Of a stretch of 64,000 nt of DNA, positions 44,572 through 54,593 are shown piece by piece. The first letter of the stretch is position 1; every line of letters starts with the position of its first letter. Origin of the DNA: Armigeres subalbatus (Eukaryota; Arthropoda; Insecta; Diptera; Culicidae); the NCBI RefSeq assembly GCF_024139115.2, contig NC_085140.1:16933085-16997084 (forward strand), given 5' to 3'. The notes beneath the pieces are model-generated. The model ran no database searches. It was not told the DNA's origin and saw only the letters and a program-made list of their open reading frames with translations. The translations under genes were made by a program, and so were the position numbers.

Positions 44572-45369
44572 AAAAACAACAACTAGAATAACAAATTTGT
44601 AAAATATACATATATATATATTTTTTTTTCTGATACCAGAGGTGAGCCAGCCGAGGGCTGAAAACCTCTTAAATAAAGACGATAATAATAATAATAAGTG
44701 ACCACCAGCAAGCGTTCCCGAAGCCTAAGCTCACGAACAGCGACACGGCTGTAGTCACCATAGCAACCACCCACACCTAGGCATTCCGCCCACGAAGACC
44801 AAAGCGGTTGTGCGCGGGAAGTTATTCGTTTACCACGGGTGTTGTTGCCATAGCAACCACCCTCTACCCACGCAGCGGCAGGCAGGCATTCGACAAACGA
44901 ACAACGGACCGATCGGATAGTAGCAGTCGCTGGAAACGACTTGCAGCCATCATCGCAGTAGGCGTCGCGACGGCAGCGTGTAATCACCCATCATCGTAGC
45001 CAGCGCGCGCAAGCGTTAGGCTTTCATCGCGCTGATAGAATCAACTCAGCTACGCAACCAACTAGCGGCTATTTGAAGCGGTACGCGGCAAATTTCCGGA
45101 AGCCTGTTCATACATCCAATTATTCTATGGATGATTGATGTTTGAACAGGTTAACGGATTATATATAGAGGAAGGGATTTACACAGAGGAAGGGATTTAC
45201 ACAGAGGAAGGGGTGTATAAAAAAACATGAGTGAACTTTTCGCTCTCTAAAGAGTTAAATTAATAATTTTCTATAGCTTGCTACACCTGAAGTTGAGTGA
45301 TCTCCTTCACTACGCACTATCCGTGCACAAATGGAAGACGAGATGATGCAGCCATCCCGAAGTGGGTCG

Positions 45370-45540
45370 AACAGAACCCCTGAAATCCACGACAGAAAGG
45401 ACAAAAAGTTGAAAGACAAAAGGTCGAAGGGACAAATGGTAGAAAAGGACAAAATGTCGAAAGGGACAAAAGCTCGAAAGACAAAATGTCGAAAGGACAA
45501 AAGGTCGAAAGGGACAAAAGATCGAAAAGGAAAGGGATAA
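45370..45540 (+). repeat. GTCGAAAGGACAAAA array, inner arm
   Basis: Roughly eleven imperfect 15- to 16-bp units lie on the plus strand. The mirror array is at 46012-46163. Open frames here are Lys/Arg- or Phe/Ser-rich by composition only. Confidence 0.8.
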
Positions 45541-45574
45541 AAAACAAAATATCGGTAAGATCAAAATTACACAA

Positions 45575-45808
45575 TTTTTGAACAATTAATTAAAATTCAT
45601 TCAGTGAGTACAACTAATAGATGGATGTTTGGGTTTTCTAAAAATCACATCGATCTGTCAAAATCTGTGCGCATGACGCACATCAAATACATCAATGCGC
45701 GTACCTGCGGCGTGCCCTATTTTAATAGATCGAAGTGACATTTAGAATACATTGATATCCTTCTATTATTTGCACTCATTGAATGCATTTCATTTAATTG
45801 TTAAAAAT
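45575..45808. mobile_element. MITE with ~55-bp TIRs
   Basis: AACAATTAATTAAAATTCAT at the left pairs with ATGCATTTCATTTAATTGTT at the right, and the match continues through CATTCA..GTGAGT and TAATAGA. A GCGCATGACGCAC palindrome lies near the centre. It sits between the two inverted GTCGAAAGG arrays. Confidence 0.75.
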
Positions 45809-46011
45809 AGTGAAAAATAAAAGGGTATTTTTTTGCCAACTGTATAGGACAAATCTGTCTCGCGCAATACAAGTTTTATTCATTTCCAAAATCAACAATC
45901 TGCTTTATCTCTAACAAAACTATCTAGACATTCATAATATTGTTTCATAGTAATTTCTCCTTAGCAGTAACAGTAACACCCAACTTGTTATCAACTTGTT
46001 CTTGATCGAAA

Positions 46012-46163
46012 TTTTGTCCCTTTCGACCTTTTGTCCTTTTCGACATTTTGTACCTTTCGATCTTTTGTCCTTTCGACCTTGTGTCTTTTCGACCTTTTGT
46101 CTTTCGACCTTTTGTCTTTCGACCTTTTGTCCTTTCGACCTTATGTCTTCGAACTTTTGTCAT
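46012..46163 (-). repeat. GTCGAAAGGACAAAA array, outer arm
   Basis: About nine units in the complement orientation (CCTTTCGACCTTTTGTC) end near the 7-bp duplication of the composite. Confidence 0.8.
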
Positions 46164-46422
46164 AGATTCCAGCCTCGCAGCTTAGTGTTCATTAAACACT
46201 TCCACAGTTATTAACTGCGCGGTTTCTAAGCCAGGTTACCATTTTTGCATTCGTATATCTTAAGGGTTAACACGATGATACTTTTATGTCCAGAGAAGTC
46301 GAGACAATTTCCAATTCGAAAATTGCCTAGACCGGCACCGGGAATCGAACCCAGCCACCCTCAGCATGGTCTTGCTTTGTAGCCGCACGGCTAAGGAGGG
46401 CCCCTGATCAACTATCGTAATA

Positions 46423-46608
46423 CCCAAGCAACCAAAAGTTCACATTTTACTTAAATTTGTTAGTTCACTCTTGGTTTACATCGAGTTCTAAGCACCTTAA
46501 CAGAACTTCAAAGTTCACTTTTGCGCTACAGCCATACAAAAAAGTACTTAAAATGCAAGCTGCTTAAGCCAAAACATCCCATCTTATCCGTACTTTTGGT
46601 TGCTTGGG
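46423..46608. mobile_element. 186-bp TA-flanked MITE in gypsy-1
   Basis: CCCAAGCAACCAAAAGT and its complement form the ends. TA is at 46421-46422 and 46609-46610. The gypsy-1 reading frame continues cleanly across the site if the insert is ignored, which confirms the boundaries. Confidence 0.9.
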
Positions 46609-46885
46609 TAGTTGCTTTGGAACGGAGGGAAATTTTCCATCAGAACGAATATTTTCGTTTAAACCCAAAACCTTATTGAATTTGATTAATCCTCGTAATA
46701 GTTACAAAAATAATTTGTATAAAGAGACTACTGACAAAACAGTAAAAACAAATTTTGAATCTTCTAATGATAAACCAAATCATCCGAATAATTTTTTTTT
46801 TTTATTTATTTATTTATTTCTTCGTCTTGAATTATAAAAAAACTGAATATAAATGAATTATAAAAAAAATATAAAAGACTGCTTC

Positions 46886-47647
46886 TTATCTAATATTTCT
46901 TATTCTATTCTTAAAAACTAGTTTAGACACATTTAAATCAAAAACAGCACTTGCACTATTAAACGACCGAAAACAGTTTTCCAGAGGGTTGTTAAAACCA
47001 TATGACGTCCTGTGACGCTGAATCATAATAAGATCGCGTTCACGCAGATGCCGAGAAGGAGCGTAAAACGTAGCGTTTTGCAATAAATATAGACACTGCA
47101 CGACATTTTTCAAAATATAAAAAACAAACAGCCTTTGCAGATTAGTCCGACGAAGCGCAAGTGTCTCCAGGCCTATAAGTTTGCAGCGGCTGGAATAGTC
47201 CGGGAAGTTTACAGGATCATTCCAGGGAAGCCGACGTATCTGATGAAACATCGTTGAACCTTTTCAATCCTGATAGATTGTGTCACGTGGTATGGGGACC
47301 ACACACATACTGCATACTCCAAGATACTTCGCACCGTTGAACAGTACAGTGCTTTGAGTGCATAGATGTCCGTGAAGTCCTTTGTATTTCGACGAATGAA
47401 ACCTAATGCAGCAAATGCTTTCGCGGTAGTCATGCTGATTAAAACGAAGCTTGGTATCAATGGTCACCCCCAAATCGCTGATCAAATCTACACGTTCTAA
47501 TTGAGTGGAACCTATCGTATACCCATTTTCGATACGTGTATTTCGGCGAGAAAACGATATAGCTTTGCATTTGCTTATGTTGAGAGCCATTCCATTTTCC
47601 GAACACCACAGTGGAGTTCGTCTATATCGGCTTGAAGCGCACAACAA
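46886..47647 (-). pseudogene. LINE ORF2 C-terminal part, three frames
   Basis: It continues the RT: the KCKAISFSRR and LGVTIDTKLRFNQH boxes (47264-47647), then AKAFAALGFIRRNTKDF (47209-47460), then LIGLETLALRRTNLQRLFVF (46886-47251). This is the normal order after the RT palm in jockey/CR1-type LINEs, but in three different frames, so it is inactive. Confidence 0.82.
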
Positions 47648-48372
47648 TCGAGATGCGATGAGATTACTTTAAATATTTTTAGGTCGTCAGCATACAGTAA
47701 CTGGCCCGATTTTAGCCGACTACATAGGTCGTTTATAAACAGTACAAAGATTAAAGGTCCAAGTACACTTCCTTGCGGGACACCGGACGTAATGGTAAAC
47801 GCGCGTGAACGAGAGCTATTCAATCTGACGAAGGCCTTTCTTCCACTTAAATATGAGTGCAGCCATTGCGTTATCCAGTCGGGAAAACCCAGATATTTGA
47901 ATTTCTGGATAGTGAGCTCGTGGGGAACTTTGTCGAAGGCCTTAGATAAGTCGAAATATATTGCATCTACTTGATGTCGAGCCTCGATCTCTTTCAAAAT
48001 ATAATTCTCATACGACATTAGGTTCGATGTGGTCGATCGTTTCTTCACAAAACCGTGTTGAAAATCGGATAGCAGTGGCTGGGATGCGGCGTACAATACG
48101 TTATGGACAAGCTCTTCGAAGACTTTTCCCAAGCAGCATAAAATAGATATACCTCGGTAGTTTTCGACTACGTGTTTGTCACCCGATTTAAATATCGGAG
48201 TGATGGCGGCCGTTTTCCATAGTTCAGGGAATGATCCCTCATGCAGTGACTTATTGAAGATCACTGCCAACGGTGCCTGCAATGACACAGCGTACTCCTT
48301 GATGAACATCGGCGAAAGCCTATCCGTACCAGGTCCTTTTGAAATGTCTAATTTCTTCAATATTGCGAGCAC
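47575..48372 (-). CDS. LINE reverse transcriptase core
   Basis: An intact 265-codon frame with the RT blocks in order: KGPGTDRLSP, LPELWKTAAITPIFKSGD-like block 2 with NYRGISIL, IYFDLSKAFDKVPH (first Asp), SGVPQGSVLGPLIFVLFIND and the catalytic LLYADDLKIF. The true protein extends upstream but is truncated by 5' loss. No RNase H follows, which fits jockey/CR1 rather than I/R1 types. It would perform target-primed reverse transcription. Confidence 0.9.
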   Translation of the reverse strand: MLAILKKLDISKGPGTDRLSPMFIKEYAVSLQAPLAVIFNKSLHEGSFPELWKTAAITPIFKSGDKHVVENYRGISILCCLGKVFEELVHNVLYAASQPLLSDFQHGFVKKRSTTSNLMSYENYILKEIEARHQVDAIYFDLSKAFDKVPHELTIQKFKYLGFPDWITQWLHSYLSGRKAFVRLNSSRSRAFTITSGVPQGSVLGPLIFVLFINDLCSRLKSGQLLYADDLKIFKVISSHLDCCALQADIDELHCGVRKMEWLST

Positions 48373-48946
48373 ATCGTTTTGCGAAACGACTAAAGGTGGT
48401 AGGTTAACAACGAAAGGAAGAATTTTGGCAAGCTAATGGCAGTGTGATAAGCTACTTTAAAAAAACGTTGACAAAAAAGAATTAAGAAGATGGCTAGACG
48501 CGAAATTTATGACAAAGTTATCTAAAAATCTTGTCCAGATTTCTCTCAGTGGACATAAGCTAACAGCTCATCGGAATCAGTTAAAAATGGTTTACAATCG
48601 ACAAGATCAAGCGAAAGTTTTTGTAACCAAAACTACATCGGTCTCCAGGAAACGTCCATGGAGTGTCTCGGACGATGAAGAATTTTTAGGTTTCCCGGAT
48701 GTTCCGATGGTTCCAGAGAAGAAGAAGAAGAAGTGTCATGTTCAAATGCGGAGTACAATAGTGACAAGATCAAAAGCTGGTTCGACTGTCGAAAGCAATT
48801 AATTGTAGACGAAGTTATAAATCTAAGAAGAAGAATCATAAATTTGGTGATACCAAATTTTGTTGAAGTTATTGAAATAAGTATTTGAATTTAAATGAAA
48901 AGGTAGTTGTACAATTCTTGATGAATTTAACTAAAAGGGAAAGAAC

Positions 48947-49080
48947 TGTAATGTCACAAGATCTGTGTGTTAAAATCTAACAGTGGGAAAGTACTAAAAA
49001 TGGAGCTCCGAAGAGAAAAATAAAGAGAGAGTCAGTCGAACTTGAGCCGTATACGTACCCGGGCAGAAACTTTAAACAAA
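48947..49080 (+). repeat. gypsy-1 3' LTR (partial, right end uncertain)
   Basis: AAAAGGGAAAGAAC, a polypurine tract, precedes TGTAATGTCACAAG, the expected LTR start. AATAAAGAGAGAGTCAGTC looks like the polyadenylation/initiator region. The end is unclear because a MITE begins near 49087. Confidence 0.65.
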
Positions 49081-49086
49081 ATAACA

Positions 49087-49632
49087 AAACATGTTATGGA
49101 CTTGATTAATATAAGAGATAAAAGAACCAGCAACAAAATCAAAAATGTGCACCGAAATATCATTTAAATATCAAGATATGCTATGGATAAGAACTAACTA
49201 ATGACACATGATATAGATCACTTCTTACAAATAGCATAACTTGATGTCATAATGATATTTTAGTGCAATATATTGATTCTTCTTCTTCTTCTTCTTCTTC
49301 TTATTGGCATTACACCCCACACAGGGATAGAGCCGCCTCGCAGTTTAGTGTTCATTGAGCACTTCCACAGTTATTAACTGCGAGGTTTCTAAGCCAAGTT
49401 ACCATTTTTGCATTCGTATATCATGAGGCTAACACGATGATACCTTTATGCCCAGGGAAGTCGAGACAATTTCCAATACGAAAATTGCCTAGACCGGCAC
49501 CGGGAATCGAACCCAGCCACCCTCAGCATGGTCTTGCTTTGTAACCGCGCGTCTTACCGCACGGCTAAGGAGGGCCCCTGATATTGTCGCCTAATCTTCT
49601 ATCTCTTATATCAATCATGTTCATATCTCACT
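49087..49632. mobile_element. AT-rich MITE carrying a SINE
   Basis: AACATG then ATTAATATAAGAGATAAAAG at the left is mirrored by CTTCTATCTCTTATATCAAT and CATGTT at the right. A second inverted pair (AAATATCAAG / CTTGATGTCATAATGATATTT less last base) lies within. A SINE at 49276-49580 interrupts it. Confidence 0.65.
49276..49580 (-). mobile_element. Full-length Feilai-like SINE
   Basis: The most complete copy: on the minus strand GGGCCCTCCTTAGCCGTGCG start, A box (TAGCCGTGCGGTAAGACG), B box GGTTCGATTCC, body, then an (AAG)n tail. ATATTG flanks it at 49270-49275 and 49581-49586. Pol III internal promoter elements are visible. It is not a tRNA gene. Confidence 0.85.
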
Positions 49633-49779
49633 TAGCTACTTTATCAACATTTGATATTATTGAGCTTTTTTCGTCTACTCGGGTATGCGGAGGCAAATCA
49701 ATCAGTGTATTTAATTCTTATGCTTATCAAGCGAGAAAACCTATTTCATTCCTAATTTATTTATAGCTATAGTGTAAGA

Positions 49780-51806
49780 CAGCGGTTCTCAACCTAGGGT
49801 ACATGTACCTTCGCCGGGCCCAGGGGGTACCTCGGACAAAAATGCATAATGGCGAATGAATTACAATTTTAATTAAAACTTATTGATAAAGTTTTGATAA
49901 TTTTGTATTTTTTTTTATTTCAAAACATTGTCTTGTACATAATATGCATGGCGATCAGTAAATCATGGCCTATTGAATCCTGCCCTCTACAACCAGTACA
50001 ATAGATGAAGGGCTGTGAGACAAAAGATCAAAAGGGCAACTCGAATGAACAAATTTGAAAAATCTTCTCTGCAATCTACCTGATCAAAACAGAATGTTGA
50101 ATAATATGTTAAGAATATGATTCTTAACTAAAATCTGGAGTCTACAGATTCAGAAGCCTCCATTTGAGAAAAATGAGGATTTTTTCCCGAAAAGCTTAGT
50201 TGTTTGGTTGCGAGAGAATTGGAAGCATTCTTCTACGATTCTCGGAAGCCTCCTTCCAAGATGCCCGGAAGCTTCCTTTCAAGTGACACGGAAGACTAAT
50301 TTTAAGAGGCTTGGAAACTATCTTCCAAAAGGCCTGGAAGCCTTTTTATAAGCTTTTTTAACTGTATCGAAAATCGAAAATATTGCATTGCTTCTTAACA
50401 GTAATGGAGTAATTCGACATGCACTTCTACACTAAGGATACGGGGAAGGCTACAATAGATCTAACAACTGGTCGCAGTGGCACACCCGAAGAGGAAAAAA
50501 GGCACTTTTCAACAGGCTCGAAAACCTCCTTTTAAGAGGCTCGGAAGCTTACTTTCAAGAGACTTGGAAGCCTCCTTTACAGAGGCCCGGAAGTATTATT
50601 TTAGGCTTCCATATTTAAACTTTCTTTTTTTCTTTTCCCCTTCTTTTAAAAGGCTCGGAAAGCTCTTTTCAAACGGCTCGGAAGGCTCCTTTCAAGTGGT
50701 TCGGAAGCCATTCTTTAAAAGGCTCGGAATTCTTCTTTCAAGAGGCTTGGAACCGTACTCTCGAAAGCCTCAGAAGCGTCCTTTCAAGATTCTCAGAAGC
50801 CTCATTTTAGTGGCTCAAAAGCCTTCTTTCCAGGGGCTCAGAGACCTTTTTTTGAAGTGGCTTGGAAGCATCCTTTTATCCAAAAGGCTCGGAAGGCTCT
50901 CTTAAAAAAGCTCGGAAGCTCGGAAAAAAGCTACTTCTTTTAAAAGGCTCGAAGCCTTCCTTTAAGAGGCTCGGAATTCTTTTTTCAAGAGGCTTGGAAG
51001 CGTCCATTCAAGATACTTCGAAGCCCCTTTTTAAATGGATTGCAGCCTTCTTTTAAAAGGTTTGGATGACTTTTTTTTAAAAGCCTCGGAAGACTCCTTT
51101 CAAGAGGCTCGGAAGTCTACTTTCGAGTGGTTCGGAAGCTTCGGAAGCCTTTTGAAATGAGCTTGAAGCCTCCCTCGGATTTTTTCGTTCAAGAGGCTTG
51201 GAAGCGTCCATTCAAGATACTCCAATGCCTACTTTTAAGTGGCTAAAAAGCCGCCATTAAAGAGGCTCGGAAGGCTCAAAAGTGTTTATTCAAAATACTC
51301 CAGAGCCTCCTTTCAGGGGCTCAAAAGCCGCCATTCAATAGGCTCGGAAGACTCTTCAAGAGGCTTGGAAGCCTCCTTTCAAGAGCTCGAAAACCTCCCA
51401 TCAAGATGCTAGGAATTCTATTTTAAAGAGGCTCAGAAGCGTCCTTACAAGACACTCAAAAGCCACATTTCAAGTGGCTCGGAAGTTTTCCATAAAATGG
51501 CTCGTAAGGTCTTTCAAGAGGCTCGGAAGCCTCCCTTGAAGAGGTTTAGAAGCTATCTTTCAAGAGGTTCGGAATCCTCTCTTCAAAGAGCTAGGAATTC
51601 TTTTTCTAAATTAGGAAGTTTCAAAGAAAATGAAAATTTTAGAAAAGTTTATAGAGAGCCAAATATTTCGTTAGTTTTCAGGTACACTTTTCATATATCT
51701 TAAGGGCCTCGATTATTTTCATCTACAGCATAAAAACATAGGGGGTACCTCAATTAATGCGAAAGCTCGGAGGGGTACCTCTCAAGAAAAAGGTTGAGAA
51801 CCGCTG
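49780..51806. mobile_element. hAT element filled with a minisatellite
   Basis: CAGCGGTTCTCAACC at the left and GGTTGAGAACCGCTG at the right are canonical hAT ends. GTGTAAGA is duplicated at 49772-49779 and 51807-51814. Subterminal GGGGGTACCTC / GAGGGGTACCTC lie on both sides. There is no transposase. 50200-51640 is a repeat array. Confidence 0.93.
50200..51640 (+). repeat. GGCTCGGAAGCCTCCTTTCAAGA array
   Basis: About fifty imperfect units near 27-28 bp occur with consensus TTTCAAGAGGCTCGGAAGCC. It is entirely inside the hAT element. The Lys/Arg/Leu-rich frames (142 codons at 50477-50905) are by-products. Confidence 0.85.
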
Positions 51807-51984
51807 GTGTAAGATAATAAAGCCAACTTTTCATATACTAATCTCTAATAGACAGGGGATAAAGCCTAGAATATCACTATTGAACTTGATAACGACCGGC
51901 CAATTAATAAAAAGATTGGTAGATTTTTTACTTAGTTAAGAAAATAAAGCATTTGTAAACGCCATCAGGTAGGCAATTTTTGTT

Positions 51985-52070
51985 GGTATGTATCACGCTA
52001 AGGCGAAGTGTAACAATTATATCGAGAAAGGCATCATCACTGCTAGGTGGATCAATCTAGTTATAGTTTT
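51985..52070 (+). repeat. Family A end fragment
   Basis: GAGAAAGGCATCATCACTGC then TAGGTGGATCAATC equals the right end of the element at 215-750. Confidence 0.65.
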
Positions 52071-52079
52071 GGGCATGTA

Positions 52080-54580
52080 TCCATGGTTCCAACGATTTTA
52101 ATTGAGTACTGAATAATTCACATTTGTTTATTACCAGACTTTCAAGTAGAAAATTATTCCAAGAACTTGTTTAATAGTGCCTTCAGGCTAGCTAGAACGA
52201 ATGAATAACATTCAACTTATTATGGATATGAATTTTGACTTCAGCATCGTCTCCATTTTACCATACTTAACTAGGCTTTCAAAATTGAGTATGTATTTTA
52301 ATCCTAACGAGATGTACAATTCACAAGAATCTCTAACAACTATGATAGAATATGAAAAAAAAACTTATCTGGAAAACTCTAGACTTATGTATATTTTTAT
52401 TACCTACTATTAATAGTGATGAAGCATCAAGAAAAATGGTTGCAAGACTTTTATAACATTTATGTCATATTTTCAAAATATATCCACAGCGTTCATTTCG
52501 TAACACATAGTGCCTCTTAATTGAATTTAAGAAAGTTAAAACTTGTTAAATCACTGTACCTGCCTTCTGCGCCGACGACCTTCTTCACCTCGGAGAGAAA
52601 GAATGTCCACCGCGCGCGGTAATCAGTTATCGCCAATTAGCCTCGCCAGAACGGCACCGAAAAATGTCAAAACTCGCATTCCAAGCAACCGACTCGACAC
52701 CACAAAACAAGAGATCCTCCTTATAACCTGCTGACCAACTGCTTCGAATTACCATCACTTCTGCTCGTCAGAGGCTCGGATTGAGTTTGGTTGGGAAGGG
52801 GAAGCTGTGTGAAATACCACTCACGCGCGAGGCTACGGCTTTTTTTTCGGGATGCCTTATTGCCTTTTGTGCCAAACCGAACCGAACCGAACCGGTCGCG
52901 TTGAATTCCAGCATCAAACTAAGGAGGCCTGACGACGCTGAAGCTGGAGCTGGCTTCACTCCGAAGAGACGAGACTGAGTGGCGAGCTATGCGGCGGACC
53001 ACATTAAGCGGCGAACACGGTGTTCTGTATTTTTTGGTTGGATTGTATCACATTCTCCACTTACTCGCGGGATGTACAACCTTATTGGAAGTTTGTTGCT
53101 TCACGTAAAGGAAAGTAGTCTACACTGAGACACCGCCAGAATATGGAATAAATTTATCCAAATCATGCTCCACAACTATCGTCAAAACGACCGAAATATA
53201 AAAACGAAATCCTTTACTAAAGTTTTCTTCTTCTTCAATGCCCCTACATTCCGGCTGAAACTTGGCCTGGTTTTCAACTTTGTATTCTATTGGCATTTCC
53301 TCAGTTTTCAATGGGAAGCTTTTCTTTGCTCGACATTGCATGAATATTGTATATCTTGTGTGGCAAGCACTATGGGTACACTATGCTCAGAGAGTCGAGA
53401 ATGGCCTAGGCTGCATCGAGAATCGATCTCGCCATCACCGGATTTTGGCAATCCTACCAAGACTAACTGGAGATCTTTACTTAAGTACTTATTTGAAAAT
53501 GAAAGTTTATCTTGAATTCTACTCCACGTTTCTTCTGCTTACAAATACATAACCATGGATATTCATTTCCAACAATTCACGAATTTCGATTTCCAATAAT
53601 GACTATTTAGTATAACAGCGTGCCTGCTGCATTCCAGTTTATTTTCAGTGTTTATGTTTAGTTTGCTATGTTTTAGAACAGATTGACTTAAATTATCAAA
53701 ATTACCTCACATTATTATTGACTTTCTTCCCCTACAAATAAAGGCTAACAAGCCGCTTGGTGGAGAATTGAAGCAACAAAAATTGAAATATGCATGTGCA
53801 ACTTTATTTTGGATGATACGAGGGTTGCAGAGAAAACGCAAAGATAACGACAACCAAGACTTCGGTTCTCATCCTCAGTTTTGTGTTATTCCAATTTTTG
53901 TTCAACGTTCGAAGAAGGGAAAAATCGGCTCAACCCTTTCACCGCACTCTGGCAGAAACAATTTTTGACACTAAATCCAAAAGACACGATATTGATAAGC
54001 AATAACAGTGAAAAAGCCACGGAGTGGGACTCTTAAACGCGGTTCGGACATAAATTACGGGAACACTACTTAGCAGGGTCAATCGCGATCATGTCAGTGC
54101 ATGTGCAACAAAACGAGCATCCCGTCAAGCTGAATCAAGACCAAAAAGTGCATTTGGTCGTCATTAGCAATGCGTTGCAACCGATGTAGGTACCTTCGAC
54201 CAACAAGAGCAATGTGCAGAAAGTCCAAAAAGATTATTCTGCTTACGCACCTTCGCTTTCTGATCGAGGCTGCTGCACTCTCATTGCTCACGTTCGCACT
54301 CTCATTGTTCAAGTTCGCTGATCTTATATCGCCCCCATCTGAACACCGCACCCGGCATCTCCTCAGACGAGGGTCCTTTGCAATTCGGGTAATGATTTTC
54401 GATAGTGTCGCGTGGTGGCGTGCAAAAAACTTGTGAGTAGGGCGACATTGAGAAACATCACATATCGCGGATCAGTTATGCATGCGCCCAAAACGGAACA
54501 CCCCACAGGTGCCCACTACACGATAAAACCGCTCCGCACAAAACGAGCCTCTTTCATTGAAAAATTGAAAATTATTATTA
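52080..54580. other. Unassigned, partly host-like DNA
   Basis: 52080-52540 is AT-rich. 52540-53010 is GC-richer with a short CCGAA repeat at 52874-52893. 53160-53550 has overlapping plus frames (116 and 96 codons) without recognised domains. 54000-54440 is balanced. There are no splice-supported exons or RNA genes. Confidence 0.35.
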
Positions 54581-54593
54581 ACAATTATTATGT

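Larger units (their letters stand above)
41918..44695 (+). mobile_element. I-like LINE, 5'-truncated, with tandem-module insertion
   Basis: AAGTGACCACCAGCA is duplicated at 41903-41917 and 44696-44710. The 3' end is AATAAAGACGATAATAATAA, a TAA-type tail as in I-clade LINEs. Only the region after the RT core remains, with RNase H and a Cys/His motif. A family A element (43551-44571) sits in the 3' UTR. Confidence 0.85.
41226..46171. mobile_element. Foldback-bounded 4.9-kb composite, 7-bp duplication
   Basis: GCCTCGC is duplicated at 41219-41225 and 46172-46178. The left end TCAAAAGGTCGAAAGGCATA and the inverted right end (CAAAAGTTCGAAGACATAAGG without the last base) are mirror images. The right end is a full array of GTCGAAAGGACAAAA units (46012-46163) with an opposite-strand array inside at 45370-45540. 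Cargo: 41280-41700 AT-rich DNA, flanking DNA of unknown type with an I-like LINE (41918-44695), a hairpin at 45103-45150, three 18-bp tandem units at 45168-45212, and a MITE. Foldback ends and 7-bp duplications are known for Galileo-type elements. No transposase is seen. Confidence 0.7.
41174..46406 (-). mobile_element. Feilai-like SINE in gypsy-1, split by a 4.9-kb block
   Basis: The tail half is 41174-41225 and the head half 46172-46406. The SINE duplication ATCAACTATCGT is at 41162-41173 and 46407-46418 and equals gypsy-1 coding sequence, so one SINE landed here and was later torn open at GCCTCGC. The head includes the GGGCCCTCCTTAGCCGTGCG start and the B box. Confidence 0.85.
46791..48435 (-). 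mobile_element. Jockey/CR1-like LINE, 5'-truncated, in gypsy-1
   Basis: The minus-strand 3' end is an A-rich tail with AAAT repeats (46791-46825 on the plus strand as T/TTTA). The 5' end is cut inside the RT domain near 48435. The flanks are both gypsy-1 coding DNA. An imperfect duplication (GAATAATTTT vs GAAGAATTTT) is possible. Confidence 0.85.
46611..48802 (+). pseudogene. gypsy-1 pol C-terminus, interrupted by a LINE
   Basis: 46611-46790 reads CFGTEGNFPSERIFSFKPKT then LLNLINPRN, the segment after the integrase catalytic core in Ty3/gypsy. After the minus-strand LINE, 48440-48802 continues with RRWLDAKF, the SGHKLTAHRNQLKMV box and an acidic then Lys/Arg-rich tail, the normal end of pol. 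The element lacks env in this copy. Confidence 0.82.
39867..49080 (+). mobile_element. gypsy-1: Ty3/gypsy relic in pieces
   Basis: The plus-strand pol 3' end is recognisable in blocks: 39867-40274, 40487-40510, 40934-41161, 46611-46790 and 48440-48802, then an LTR from 48947. Gaps are filled by later insertions, and most gaps have direct duplications at their edges. Protease, RT and RNase H are absent, having been lost left of 39867. The element is dead. Confidence 0.85.

Noticed and set aside
45255..45585. Phe/Ser/Leu-rich minus frames of 81-91 codons
   Set aside because: Low-complexity translation of the GTCGAAAGGACAAAA array.
48810..48946. env-like gene after gypsy-1 pol
   Set aside because: Only about 140 bp separate the pol stop from the polypurine tract and LTR.
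49490..49580. tRNA gene in the full-length SINE
   Set aside because: A and B boxes are the Pol III promoter of the SINE, followed by a SINE body and (AAG)n tail.
50477..50905. 142-codon Lys/Arg-rich frame
   Set aside because: It is generated by the GGCTCGGAAGCC minisatellite inside the hAT element.
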